NCBI GenBank assembly: GCA_013178185.1
Contig: JABLXC010000006.1
Coordinates: 62,001 to 126,000 of the forward strand
DNA length: 64,000 nt
Direction: 5' to 3'
Source: Anaerolineae bacterium
GTDB lineage: Bacteria > Chloroflexota > Anaerolineae > Anaerolineales > Anaerolineaceae
Position numbers and translations under genes: made by a program
Notes under the pieces: generated by a model
Seen by the model: only the letters and a program-made list of their open reading frames with translations
What the model was told of the DNA's origin: nothing
The model's database searches: none
Part shown: one piece after another, positions 25,798-34,872 of the stretch
Position numbering within the stretch: the first letter of the stretch is position 1
Layout: every line of letters begins with the position of its first letter

Positions 25798-27351
25798 ATG
25801 AAAAAAACTTATCTACTGGGGATTGATAACGGCACAACCACCACGAAAGCGACCTTGTTTGATCTGGATGGCAACGAAGTTGCGGTTTCGAGCGGCCGTG
25901 ATGTAAAAACGGCTCACCCGGAACCCGGCTGGGCTGAACAGAGCATGGAAGAGATCTGGCAGGCGACCGCTTCGGCGATCCGTAACTGTCTGGAGCGCGC
26001 CGCTGTCGATGCGCTGGACATCGCCGGCGTCTCGCTTAGCGGCCATGGCGGTGGCGTGTGGTTGGTGGATGAGAGCGGCGCTCCGGTGCGCCCGGCGATC
26101 ATCTGGTTGGATGGGCGCGCCAAGCCCTATCTGGATCGCTGGGGAGAACAAGGCCTTTTACCTCAGCTTTATGATCTTTCCGGTTGGAACCTCTTTGCGG
26201 GGATGGGGCCGGTGACGATCTTCCCGTGGCTCATGGACCACGAACCGGAGAGTCTCAAAAAAGCCTATGTGAACCTGACATCGAAGGATTGGACGAAATA
26301 TTGCCTGACGGGTGAATTCAGTACTGATCCTTCGATGGCTTCTGTGGCATTGATCGATTTTAGAACGTTGGATTATTCCGATGAGTTGTTAACGCTGGCG
26401 GGCATTGGCGCGTACAGGCACTTGCTTCCCAAACTGGCGCCTGCCTGGGAAGTTGCGGGCAAAGTTACCCGGCAGGCGGCGGAAATGACCGGTTTGAAAG
26501 AAGGGACGCCGGTTTCTTCCGGCGCTTTCGATGGCGCATGCTCTACGTTGGGAGCGGGGGCTTACAACGTCGGAGAAGCGTGCAGCAATATCGCTACGGC
26601 GGGGGTTCATGTTGTGCTTTCGGCTGAGCCAACTCTGGATTCGGAACGGATCTACAGCCTGATGTGCCATACGGTGCCGGGAGTTTTTTATAAAACTTCT
26701 ATGGCCCAGGTTGCTGCCGGAAACCTCGACTGGGCGGAGCGAGAATTCTGTGCAACTGAACGCCAGGAAGCCCAAGAGCGCGGCGTCAGCGTTTATGAGG
26801 TCATCAACGAAAAAATCAGAGACATCCCCGTTGGCTCTGGCGGGATAGTTTATCTCCCGCTTTTGCAAGGGGAACGCGCCCCGTTTGTAAAACCGGAGGC
26901 GCGCGGCGTGTTTTTTGGTCTTGGCGACTGGCATACCCGCGCGCATCTCTTGCGATCTGTGTTTGAAGGGGTGGCGTTGTCAACCCGTCACAATATAGAA
27001 GCGATGATCAAGAAGGGGCGTCTGGATACGATTTATGTTTCTGGAGGTGGCTCGAAAAGTCCCCTTTGGTGCCAGATCATTGCCGACTGCACCGGAAGCA
27101 AGGTCAGGGTGCCGGCAGGCGCCGATTCGGGGTCGAGGGGTGCTGCGATCAATGCAGGAGTGGCCGTAGGAGCGTTCAAGGATCATGGCGAAGGCGTCCG
27201 ACGGATGGTAAACATCAGCCGAGAATATGAACCAAACCCGGAAAACGTAAAGCGATATGACCAGCTTTACCAGATCTATATTCATCTCATCCAGGCGGTC
27301 TGGCCTGTCTGGGAGGAGAGCGCAGAAGCCGGTATCGAACACTGGCAATAA
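25798..27351 (+). CDS. FGGY-family carbohydrate kinase (xylulokinase-like)
   Basis: 517 aa, the usual family length. Starts MKKTYLLGIDNGTTTTKATL, the first ATP phosphate loop of the FGGY/actin fold. The second domain has GGGSKSPLWCQIIADCTG, the FGGY signature region. SGHGGGVWLVD and PAIIWLDGRA are near the sugar site. Family members phosphorylate xylulose, ribulose, glycerol, erythritol, gluconate or fuculose, and residues do not settle which. It heads a unit with an ABC importer and lies near two deoC genes, so the product may be a pentose or tetritol phosphate. Confidence 0.88.
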   Translation: MKKTYLLGIDNGTTTTKATLFDLDGNEVAVSSGRDVKTAHPEPGWAEQSMEEIWQATASAIRNCLERAAVDALDIAGVSLSGHGGGVWLVDESGAPVRPAIIWLDGRAKPYLDRWGEQGLLPQLYDLSGWNLFAGMGPVTIFPWLMDHEPESLKKAYVNLTSKDWTKYCLTGEFSTDPSMASVALIDFRTLDYSDELLTLAGIGAYRHLLPKLAPAWEVAGKVTRQAAEMTGLKEGTPVSSGAFDGACSTLGAGAYNVGEACSNIATAGVHVVLSAEPTLDSERIYSLMCHTVPGVFYKTSMAQVAAGNLDWAEREFCATERQEAQERGVSVYEVINEKIRDIPVGSGGIVYLPLLQGERAPFVKPEARGVFFGLGDWHTRAHLLRSVFEGVALSTRHNIEAMIKKGRLDTIYVSGGGSKSPLWCQIIADCTGSKVRVPAGADSGSRGAAINAGVAVGAFKDHGEGVRRMVNISREYEPNPENVKRYDQLYQIYIHLIQAVWPVWEESAEAGIEHWQ

Positions 27352-27470
27352 TGCGATTTTTCAGAGGAAGGAGGAGCAAATCACCCGCAGAAGGACACCA
27401 TCAAGTTGTAGATAGATCACCGAATGTCGTATCAAACCGAAACAAATGTTGCGAGTAAAAGGAGGTTGAA

Positions 27471-28841
27471 TTGAAAAAGCTTACTTACGTTATGAGCCTG
27501 TTCGTTGTTTTGGCCGTGTTGCTTGCGGCTTGCCAGCCTGCCGCCACGCCGACTGAGGCTCCGAAGCCTCAAGAGCCAGCCGCAGAAGTAGCTAAACCCA
27601 CCGAAGCGCCTGCTGAACCCGCTGCTGAGACATCGTTTGCCGGTCAGACCCTGCGTTTCTTGACCATCCAACCGCATAATGTTGCCGCTCAAAACCTGGC
27701 AACCTGGTTTGAAGAGGAAACCGGCGCGAAAGTGGAACTGATCGTGGTGCCTTACGACAATGTCATTGAAAAAGCGGTGTTGGATGTGACTTCTGGCGCC
27801 AACGAAGTCGATGTGATCGAGTACTGGTACCCTGGTTTAGGCACCATGGTAGAGAACAATGTTCTCGAAAACCTGGATCAGTGGTATGTGGATAATGCGG
27901 ATTGGCTTAAGGCAGATGATTTCTTCCCAGTTTACTTTGACACCTTCACAAAGATTGGCGATAGCCGCTACGGCATTCCTTATGACGGCGACATGCACCT
28001 GTTGTGGTACTACAAACCGCTGCTTGAGAAATACAATTTGCAGCCGCCTGCCACCTGGGATGACTACCTGACTGTGTGCAAGACCATCACCGAAGGCGAA
28101 AAAGGCGAAGCTTATGGATGCGCTATCATGGGAGCCAAAAGCCCGCTTATCTTGATCGGCTCTTACCTTAACCGGCTGGGTTCATTTGGGGGTTCTTTCT
28201 TCGATGCGGACGGCAAACCAGCAATCAACAGCCCTGAAGCTGTTGCTGCATTGCAAGCTCTGGTGGACGAATCGAAATACGCCCTCCCAACCCCCTCGGC
28301 GGTTGCTTTCGATGAGTCTTTGGGCGCCTGGTTCACCGCGAAGGCCGCCATGGTTGAGTTTTGGACCGATCTCGGATCAATGACTGATGATCCGGCCTCT
28401 TCTAAGATCGTTGGCCAGTGGGGCGTCGTGCCGCTTCCGAAAGGCCCTGGCGACAAAGGAAAAACCGTTGCTTCTGTAAATGCCGGGTTCGGGGTTGGCG
28501 TTTCCACCGGGTCTAAGAACAAGGATCTTGCCTATGCTTTCTTGGCCTTTGTAGCTAATCCTGAAATTGCTGCTCGCTATAATACAGTCGTTGGCGGTAT
28601 CGATCCGGTGCGAAAATCTACGCTGGATAATCCCAAGTTCGTCGAATTTGTAGGAGCCGAAGTTGCCGACGCTATCGCGAAAGCCCATGCCAATGCAGTC
28701 GTATGGCCGACGGATGCAAAATGGTTCAAATTGCAAGAACCGCTTACCGATAACCTCTCACTGGCGTTAACTGGCGAGAAAACTCCGCAAAAGGCGCTTG
28801 ATGATACCCAGAAGACCTGGGAAGAGATTCTCGGACAGTAA
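27471..28841 (+). CDS. Sugar ABC importer, solute-binding lipoprotein
   Basis: 456 aa from TTG 27471 (GGAGG at 5 nt). Signal peptide with lipobox LLAAC (Cys about 22), then an Ala/Pro/Glu linker (to about 45). The rest is a family 1 extracellular solute-binding protein, as in maltose and glycerol-phosphate importers: YDNVIEKAVLDVTSGANEVDV, YGIPYDGDMHLLWYYKPLLE, GFGVGVSTGSKNKDLAYAFL. Clearly the specificity component of the permeases that follow. The ligand is probably a mono- or oligosaccharide or polyol. Base and codon use are like those of its neighbours. Confidence 0.92.
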   Translation: MKKLTYVMSLFVVLAVLLAACQPAATPTEAPKPQEPAAEVAKPTEAPAEPAAETSFAGQTLRFLTIQPHNVAAQNLATWFEEETGAKVELIVVPYDNVIEKAVLDVTSGANEVDVIEYWYPGLGTMVENNVLENLDQWYVDNADWLKADDFFPVYFDTFTKIGDSRYGIPYDGDMHLLWYYKPLLEKYNLQPPATWDDYLTVCKTITEGEKGEAYGCAIMGAKSPLILIGSYLNRLGSFGGSFFDADGKPAINSPEAVAALQALVDESKYALPTPSAVAFDESLGAWFTAKAAMVEFWTDLGSMTDDPASSKIVGQWGVVPLPKGPGDKGKTVASVNAGFGVGVSTGSKNKDLAYAFLAFVANPEIAARYNTVVGGIDPVRKSTLDNPKFVEFVGAEVADAIAKAHANAVVWPTDAKWFKLQEPLTDNLSLALTGEKTPQKALDDTQKTWEEILGQ

Positions 28842-28853
28842 TTTGGTTGGTTG

Positions 28854-28883
28854 ACTGGATGGGGGTGACCGCCCCCATCCAGT
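28854..28883 (+). repeat. Intra-operon hairpin between binding protein and permease
   Basis: Arms ACTGGATGGGGG (28854-28865) and CCCCCATCCAGT (28872-28883) are a perfect 12-bp stem with a 6-nt loop and no T-run. It sits 13 nt after the binding-protein stop. Such stems are known to protect the upstream message or attenuate read-through, giving excess binding protein over permease. Confidence 0.75.
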
Positions 28884-28940
28884 TCCGAAGTCCGGCTGTA
28901 TTGTTTATCGGTCAGTCTGATTGCAAAAAGGAGTCAGGCA

Positions 28941-29825
28941 GTGAACGCTACACTTGAAAAGTACACTCCAAAATTAATGGTGCTTCCCACCTTTCTAATA
29001 TTGTTGATCATTTCGCTGGTGCCACTGATCTACGTTCTGGGTATCAGCTTTACAAATTCCACCATTGCCAAACCTTTTAACGATTTCATCTGGTTTGAAA
29101 ACTACAAGAAGGCGTTTACCGATGAGGTCTTTGGGACTTCTTTGGTGAACACCCTAATATTTGCCTTTACAGTTACCACGATCCAGACTTTTTTTGGCTT
29201 CATCCTTGCTTTTGCAATGCAACGAGAGAGAAAATTAAGCGGGGTCTTGCGTACGCTGGCTTTGCTGCCTTTGTTTACCCCTCCGGTTGCCATTGCCATG
29301 ATCTGGCGGTTGATCTATGATCCCAACCAGGGGATGTTGAATTATTATCTTACGAAATGGGGGCTGACCTCAGGCGTCATTCCATTCCTGGGAGATAAAA
29401 GCCTGGCATTTCCTTCCATTATGCTGGCTGACATCTGGCAATGGACACCGTTTTGCTTCTTGCTCTGTATGGCGGCGCTTCAGTCGCTTCCCAGAGACCC
29501 TTACGAAGCTGCAATGGTTGATGGAGCGTCTGGGTGGTATGTTTTTAAACGCCTTACGCTGCCCATGGTGGCACCTCAGATCATCGTCATTTTCTTGTTC
29601 CGGCTATTGATCGCGCTCAAAGTCTTTGATTTGATCTATATGCTCACATTTGGTGGCCCGGGCAATTCAACCCAAGTGGCTTCTTTCTATCTTTACCGGG
29701 TCAGCTTTAAACAATTTCAGACGGGTTATGGCGGCGCTTTGAGTATTTTGGTTCTGATCTTAATTAGTGTTCTGGCAACGCTTTTGACCAAAGGCCGCGA
29801 AGCGATATTGAAGAGGGTTGAATAA
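28941..29825 (+). CDS. Sugar ABC importer permease 1 (MalF/UgpA type)
   Basis: 294 aa from GTG 28941 (AAAGGAG upstream). Six predicted membrane helices. The EAA loop that docks the ATPase is seen as YEAAMVDGASGWYVFKRLTLPM (about 188-209). N-terminal YTPKLMVLPTFLILLIISLVPL is the first helix. Forms a heterodimer with the next gene product. Confidence 0.93.
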   Translation: MNATLEKYTPKLMVLPTFLILLIISLVPLIYVLGISFTNSTIAKPFNDFIWFENYKKAFTDEVFGTSLVNTLIFAFTVTTIQTFFGFILAFAMQRERKLSGVLRTLALLPLFTPPVAIAMIWRLIYDPNQGMLNYYLTKWGLTSGVIPFLGDKSLAFPSIMLADIWQWTPFCFLLCMAALQSLPRDPYEAAMVDGASGWYVFKRLTLPMVAPQIIVIFLFRLLIALKVFDLIYMLTFGGPGNSTQVASFYLYRVSFKQFQTGYGGALSILVLILISVLATLLTKGREAILKRVE

Positions 29826-29828
29826 ACT

Positions 29829-30731
29829 ATGGAAGACGTTAAAGGGATTGAACACTTTGAAAGCGCTGTTCATGCGTTTGAACAGAAAACCCCGGCTTTT
29901 TACTTGAATCGGATTTTCTTTGGCAGGCCGGCGCGAATTATCCTTTTGCTGCTTTTCATTCTAGCCATCCTCCTCCCCATCTTTTATATTGCAATGACCT
30001 CTCTTAAAGAACCAATCGAGATCCGAACTTCGGGGGCATTGCTGCCGCGTGGGCAAATAACAACTATCAACTGGGTGAAGGCTTTTGCCAACGTGCCGTT
30101 AGTGCGCTATCTCTTCAATTCTACGGTGGTGGCAGTTATTAGCACCATCCTGGTATTGTTAGTTGCTGTTCCAACTACTTACTCCATTATCCGGTTTAAG
30201 ACCGGTGGATGGTTCCTACCTGCCTGGATCCTTGGCACTTATGTCATGCCGCCGATTGTCGTGAGCATCCCTATTTTTGCAATGGTGAAAATGGTCAACC
30301 TCCAGAACACACTGGCAGGCTTGATCCTTGTCCATATGATGGCCAATATGCCCATAGCCGTCTGGTTGATTGATAGTTATATCCGCTCGATTCCTAGAGA
30401 ACTTGAACAGGCAGCCTGGATCGATGGTTATAGTAAATGGGAGACGCTCCTTCGGGTTGTGGTGCCGTTGATCCGCCCTGGCATCCTGGCGACTGGCGTG
30501 ATCACCTTGATTCTTTCCTGGAACGAGTTTCTATTCGCCCTTATTCTCACTTACGGTGTAAAATCTAACACTTTTCCAATTGGCATTTCTCGCTATATTG
30601 GCGAACACGGGCTTCAATTTGGAGAAATGTCTGCAGCTGCGCTTGCAGGCATAGTGCCGATTTACATCCTGGTTTTCCTGTTCTCCCGCAATCTGGTAGA
30701 GGGCTTGACGCGCGGCGGCGTCAAAGGATGA
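29829..30731 (+). CDS. Sugar ABC importer permease 2 (MalG/UgpE type)
   Basis: 300 aa, 3 nt after permease 1. It has about 40 N-terminal polar residues and then six membrane helices. EAA-type loop LEQAAWIDGYSKWETLLRVV (about 195-214). Matches the MalG/UgpE branch. The polar leader is longer than usual but has no obvious domain. The regulator gene follows 47 nt later. Confidence 0.92.
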   Translation: MEDVKGIEHFESAVHAFEQKTPAFYLNRIFFGRPARIILLLLFILAILLPIFYIAMTSLKEPIEIRTSGALLPRGQITTINWVKAFANVPLVRYLFNSTVVAVISTILVLLVAVPTTYSIIRFKTGGWFLPAWILGTYVMPPIVVSIPIFAMVKMVNLQNTLAGLILVHMMANMPIAVWLIDSYIRSIPRELEQAAWIDGYSKWETLLRVVVPLIRPGILATGVITLILSWNEFLFALILTYGVKSNTFPIGISRYIGEHGLQFGEMSAAALAGIVPIYILVFLFSRNLVEGLTRGGVKG

Positions 30732-30778
30732 AGAGCTGGGTGCTTCTTTTTTATATCCATTTTTTATGAGGTGCAACG

Positions 30779-31486
30779 ATGAATAAATTCTTCTTTGAAT
30801 TAGAAAAACTTATTCGGGCTGGGGAATTCGAGGCTGGCGTTCCTCTCCCGCCGATTAATGAGCTCGCGAAACGATTGAACGCGAGTGAGACGGAAATTGA
30901 GGACGCCATTGCTGAATTGATTTATGAAGGTGAATTGGAGCGCGTTCGTCCAAAACCTTTGAAAGAAGTTCAAGTCCCAAAGCATAAACTTTGGGGTACG
31001 CTGGGGGGCAGCCATAGCATTACCAAAGAAGCCAAGAAGCGCGGCGAAACCCCTGGCGTTGAAATCATCAACTGGCAGCTTGTGGATGCCTGGGCTTCGA
31101 TCGCAAAGCGACTTGCGCTTGAGCCCGGCGATCAGGTGCAGATTATGGAACGCCTTCGTTCTGCCAATGGAAAACCGGTTGCAATCGAAATTTCTTATTT
31201 TCCTGCCAAGTATTACCCTGGCATTACGCCAGACCTGTTTACCGAGGAAGGAACAGGGCAGTCCTCTTTTGCTGTGATGGAGCAAAAATTCGGCCTCAAA
31301 TCTGAAAAGGCTTTTGATGAGGTGACGGTGGTGTGTCTTGAAGAACGCGAGGCAAAATACTTGCAGGTGGATCCTGGTGTTCCTGTTTTGCAGCGCTTCC
31401 GCGTTACACTTTCTGACAAGGGAATTCCCATCAAGGCTTCACGGGCGGTCTGGTTGTTTCATGCGGCTTATGAGATGGGCGTCTAG
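30779..31486 (+). CDS. GntR/HutC-family regulator (divergent HTH + UTRA)
   Basis: 235 aa with GAGGTG ribosome-binding site. The N-terminal wHTH (1-62) is divergent: PPINELAKRLNASETEIEDA replaces the usual PSER and TIRQA sequence, so DNA binding may be altered. UTRA domain (about 85-232, ending KASRAVWLFHAAYEM). Placed inside the ABC cassette, between permeases and ATPases, so it probably senses the imported sugar or its phosphate and controls this operon. It is a candidate binder of the shared motif at 22241 and 25627. Confidence 0.8.
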   Translation: MNKFFFELEKLIRAGEFEAGVPLPPINELAKRLNASETEIEDAIAELIYEGELERVRPKPLKEVQVPKHKLWGTLGGSHSITKEAKKRGETPGVEIINWQLVDAWASIAKRLALEPGDQVQIMERLRSANGKPVAIEISYFPAKYYPGITPDLFTEEGTGQSSFAVMEQKFGLKSEKAFDEVTVVCLEEREAKYLQVDPGVPVLQRFRVTLSDKGIPIKASRAVWLFHAAYEMGV

Positions 31487-31544
31487 GGGGCTCCCCTGGG
31501 TTGTGCGGGATTGACAGCAATATTAGACGATGGGAGAAGACACA

Positions 31545-32651
31545 GTGGCGAGTGTAGAACTGAGGAATGTCTGGAAAATTTACGGTGGTAAGGTTCAGGC
31601 GGTTATTGATGCAAATTGGAAATGCGAGGATGGGGAGTTTTTCTCCATTCTAGGGCCGTCGGGATGCGGCAAATCATCCACCTTACGGATGATTGCAGGT
31701 TTGGAAGAAATCAGTCGCGGCGAGATCCTTTTCAACGATCAGGTTGTCAATCAGCTTCCTCCCAGCAGCAGAAATGTGGCGATGGTATTCGAGAATTGGG
31801 CGTTGTATCCGAACCTTACTGTTTATGAAAACATCGCTTTTCCTTTGCGGGTGCGCAAGATGCCCGAAAGCGAAATTGATAAGAAGGTGAAAGAGGCAGC
31901 TGAATTTCTCAATTTGACTTCAATTCTTCACACCGGGGTTCGTCATTTGAGCGGCGGCGAGATGCAAAGTGTTTCTATTGGCCGGGCAATCGTCCGCCAG
32001 CCAGCCGTGATGATTATGGATGAACCGATCTCTCACCTGGATGCGGGGCTGCGAGCGCGTATGCGGGATGAGTTGAAGAAACAAGTTGAACGCTTGAGAG
32101 TGACCACTTTGTATATTACCCATGATCAGGTTGAATCGATGGCGATGGCAGACCGCATTGCGATTATGAACCTGGGGCGGATTCAGCAAGTGGGCACGCC
32201 GCTTGAAATTTACTATAACCCGCGCAATGATTTCGTAGGCGGCTTTATTGGCGAACCGCCCATGAATTTTACTTTTTGTGAGCTGTTGCAGGAAGAGGAT
32301 CAATCTTTTATTGTCTCTCCTTCTTTTCGACTGCGTTTGGATGATGAATGTAAATCGCAGTTCCTCCAGTACCGCGGCGGCTCAAGGCTCAAATTGGGTA
32401 TTCGCCCAGAAGATGTGCGGGTCAGTATGCAGCCTTTTCCGAACAGCTTTGCTCTGGAGACTGATTTTGTTGAACCCCAAGGCGATCGCACGATCATTTC
32501 ATTACGGTTGCACGGCGGCGATATTCTTCTGGCGCAGGTGCTGGGCAGTCTGCGGCCGGATATCGGGCAGACGGTCTATGTCACTTTTGATCAGCGCCAC
32601 ATGCACTTCTTCGATATAGAAACAGGCTTGAATATTTTGTACCCCGAATAG
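31545..32651 (+). CDS. Sugar ABC importer ATPase A (MalK/UgpC type)
   Basis: GTG 31545 is preferred over ATG 31530. It has GGGAGA 8 nt upstream and aligns with the start of ATPase B (MASVEL versus MAQVEL). 368 aa. Walker A GPSGCGKSS (37-45), signature LSGGE (135-139), Walker B MIMDEP, H-loop His193 in THDQ. The Q-loop residue is Glu83 (VFENWALYP) instead of Gln. A TOBE domain forms the C-terminus (about 240-368). Paired with the distinct ATPase B, so it probably works as a heterodimer driving the 28941/29829 permeases. Confidence 0.9.
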   Translation: MASVELRNVWKIYGGKVQAVIDANWKCEDGEFFSILGPSGCGKSSTLRMIAGLEEISRGEILFNDQVVNQLPPSSRNVAMVFENWALYPNLTVYENIAFPLRVRKMPESEIDKKVKEAAEFLNLTSILHTGVRHLSGGEMQSVSIGRAIVRQPAVMIMDEPISHLDAGLRARMRDELKKQVERLRVTTLYITHDQVESMAMADRIAIMNLGRIQQVGTPLEIYYNPRNDFVGGFIGEPPMNFTFCELLQEEDQSFIVSPSFRLRLDDECKSQFLQYRGGSRLKLGIRPEDVRVSMQPFPNSFALETDFVEPQGDRTIISLRLHGGDILLAQVLGSLRPDIGQTVYVTFDQRHMHFFDIETGLNILYPE

Positions 32652-32671
32652 GACTACCCTGGAGAATTCGC

Positions 32672-33775
32672 ATGGCACAAGTTGAATTGCGCACCATCAC
32701 CAAAAAATTTGGAAAAGTTACCGCCCTTGACCAGGTCAGTTTTACGGTCAACGATGGCGAATTGTTTGTTTTATTGGGCGCTTCGGGCGCTGGAAAATCA
32801 ACGACTATTGCGATCATTTCGGGCATCGAGACCCCCGATAGCGGTGGAGTTTTTTTGGATGGGCAGGATATAACTAAAACGTTTCCCCAAAACCGCGATA
32901 TCGCCACTGCTTTTGAGAGTTATGCGCTTTATCCCCATTTCACCGTTTTTCAAAATTTAATGTTTCCCCTGGAATCGCCGGAACGAAAAAAGCAAATGCC
33001 AAGGCAAGAGCGAGAAAATCGCGTTAAAGAAGTGGCGGAAATGCTCGGTTTAGGCGAATTGCTACATCGTTATCCGCGCGAACTTTCTGGCGGGCAGAAG
33101 CAGCGCGTTGCTTTGGGGCGTACCCTGGTGCGCCGCCCAAAAGCCTATATGCTCGATGAACCGATTTCTCACCTGGATGCCAAGCTACGGCACCGCATGC
33201 GTTCTGAGCTCAAAAAGATCCAGACAGAATTGGGGATTACCACCCTCTACGCCACACCTGACCAGCTCGAAGCCCTTTCGATGGGGGACACGGTGGCTGT
33301 GCTTAACAAAGGCGTCATCGAGCAAATCGGTACGCCGGATGAGATTTACTACAATCCTGTCAATTTGTATGTTGCCTCCTTTGTGGGGGATCCGCCGATG
33401 AATCTGTTCACGGTAGATTATCAGGGGGATCACGCTGTTGTGGAATGCGATACTCCCTATGCTGTTCCCATTCGACCGGAAGACCAGAAGATGCTGGCGG
33501 AAAAGATGGGAGGTTGCCAGTTGAAGATCGGCGTGCGGCCTGTGGATATCCGATTGACTGCGCCAGAGGATCCAAAAGCGCATACTCGCGGGGAGGTTGT
33601 CTTGCTGGATACACTTGGACAGACCAGCATCGTCACGGTGCGCTTAAAATCGGAAGAGATCAAGGCGAAGATCTCCTCCGATTTTCTGCCGAAACTGCAC
33701 AGTACGATTGGCTTGCAGATGGACAATCAGCGTTTTTATTATTTCGATGCTGCAACAACTCGAAGTATCTGTTGA
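32672..33775 (+). CDS. Sugar ABC importer ATPase B, degenerate H-loop
   Basis: 367 aa. Walker A GASGAGKST (36-44), signature LSGGQ (138-142), Walker B YMLDEP, TOBE tail. The H-loop is ATPDQ, with Pro196 in place of the catalytic His, and the Q-loop carries Glu82 (FESYALYP). One ATP site of an A/B heterodimer would therefore be impaired, like asymmetric ABC ATPases. Having two different MalK-like ATPases per importer recalls the rhizobial glycerol system GlpS/GlpT. Distance to ATPase A is 20 nt. Confidence 0.9.
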   Translation: MAQVELRTITKKFGKVTALDQVSFTVNDGELFVLLGASGAGKSTTIAIISGIETPDSGGVFLDGQDITKTFPQNRDIATAFESYALYPHFTVFQNLMFPLESPERKKQMPRQERENRVKEVAEMLGLGELLHRYPRELSGGQKQRVALGRTLVRRPKAYMLDEPISHLDAKLRHRMRSELKKIQTELGITTLYATPDQLEALSMGDTVAVLNKGVIEQIGTPDEIYYNPVNLYVASFVGDPPMNLFTVDYQGDHAVVECDTPYAVPIRPEDQKMLAEKMGGCQLKIGVRPVDIRLTAPEDPKAHTRGEVVLLDTLGQTSIVTVRLKSEEIKAKISSDFLPKLHSTIGLQMDNQRFYYFDAATTRSIC

Positions 33776-33845
33776 TGGGTTTTGTGGGCGTTTTCTAAGC
33801 TCATTTTAAGCGATTCTATTCTCATCAATCAAAGGGGTAGATAAG

Positions 33846-34826
33846 ATGGAAAAACGAAGATTAGGTTACAGTGATCTGTATTTGACTCCGGTGGGGCTGG
33901 GGACCTGGGCGATTGGCGGGGGTGATAACCCGTATGGCTGGGGGCCTCAGGACGATCGCGACTCTATTCATACCATTCAGCGAGCCATAGATCTCGGCAT
34001 TAACTGGTTGGATACTGCCAAGGGCTATGGACATGGTCACTCTGAAGAAGTCGTCGGGCAAGCATTGAAAGGGCGGCGAGACCGGGTTATCCTGGCGACG
34101 AAATGCGGCATTCTCTGGAAAGAAGATGGCAGTGATATCTATGGTTATTTGAAGGCGGACAGCATCAAGGCCGAATGTGAATCCAGCCTAAAGCGTTTGC
34201 AAACAGACTATATTGACCTTTACCAGATTCATTGGCCATTGCCAGACGAAGACATCGAGGAAGGTTGGGGAGCGATCGCAGACCTGGTAAAAGAGGGCAA
34301 GGTTCGCTATGGGGGTGTCTCCAATTTTTCGGTTGCACAAATGAAACGCGTTCAAAAAATTCATCCTATCGCTTCACTGCAACCTCCGTACAGCATGGTC
34401 AACCGGGGCATTGAAAAAGAGATTCTTCCGTTTTGTGCGGCAAATCAGATTGGCGTGATTGCTTACAGCCCGATGCAAGCAGGTTTGCTGACCGGGAGAA
34501 TGACCAAAGAACGGATAGCGGCTTTCCCTGTTGATGATTGGCGGAAAGGCAACCCCGATTTTCAAGAGCCGCGCCTCAGCATCATTTTAGATCTGGTTGA
34601 AAAATTGCGCCCGATAGCTGAAGCTAAAGGTCAAATCGTTGCGAACCTAGCTTTAATTTGGACTCTCCAACGGCCTGAAGTAACAGGGGCCATCGCTGGC
34701 GCACGCAGACCGGAACAGATCGAAGAGACCAGCCGGGCGATGGATCTTGTCTTGACACCTGAAGAATGGGCGGCGGTAAATGCACACCTGGCTGAATGCG
34801 AACGGCTGCTGGCTCAGGTATCTTGA
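33846..34826 (+). CDS. Aldo-keto reductase
   Basis: 326 aa, (beta/alpha)8 barrel NAD(P)H enzyme. Catalytic tetrad: Asp56, Tyr61 (DTAKGYGHG), Lys86 (ATKCG), His129 (QIHWP). Start EKRRLGYSDLYLTPVGLGTW is typical of the AKR11/YghZ-like bacterial group. It would reduce an aldose or aldehyde or oxidise a polyol. It sits 70 nt after ATPase B with AAAGGGG upstream, so probably in the same catabolic unit. Confidence 0.9.
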   Translation: MEKRRLGYSDLYLTPVGLGTWAIGGGDNPYGWGPQDDRDSIHTIQRAIDLGINWLDTAKGYGHGHSEEVVGQALKGRRDRVILATKCGILWKEDGSDIYGYLKADSIKAECESSLKRLQTDYIDLYQIHWPLPDEDIEEGWGAIADLVKEGKVRYGGVSNFSVAQMKRVQKIHPIASLQPPYSMVNRGIEKEILPFCAANQIGVIAYSPMQAGLLTGRMTKERIAAFPVDDWRKGNPDFQEPRLSIILDLVEKLRPIAEAKGQIVANLALIWTLQRPEVTGAIAGARRPEQIEETSRAMDLVLTPEEWAAVNAHLAECERLLAQVS

Positions 34827-34872
34827 GCTACCCGAAAAGATTAAGGAATTTAGCGCACAATGAGGGAGAGGT

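Noticed and set aside
26389-26946. Minus-strand 185-codon frame inside the FGGY kinase gene
   Set aside because: Arg/His-rich translation with no domain. The plus strand is a full-length kinase.
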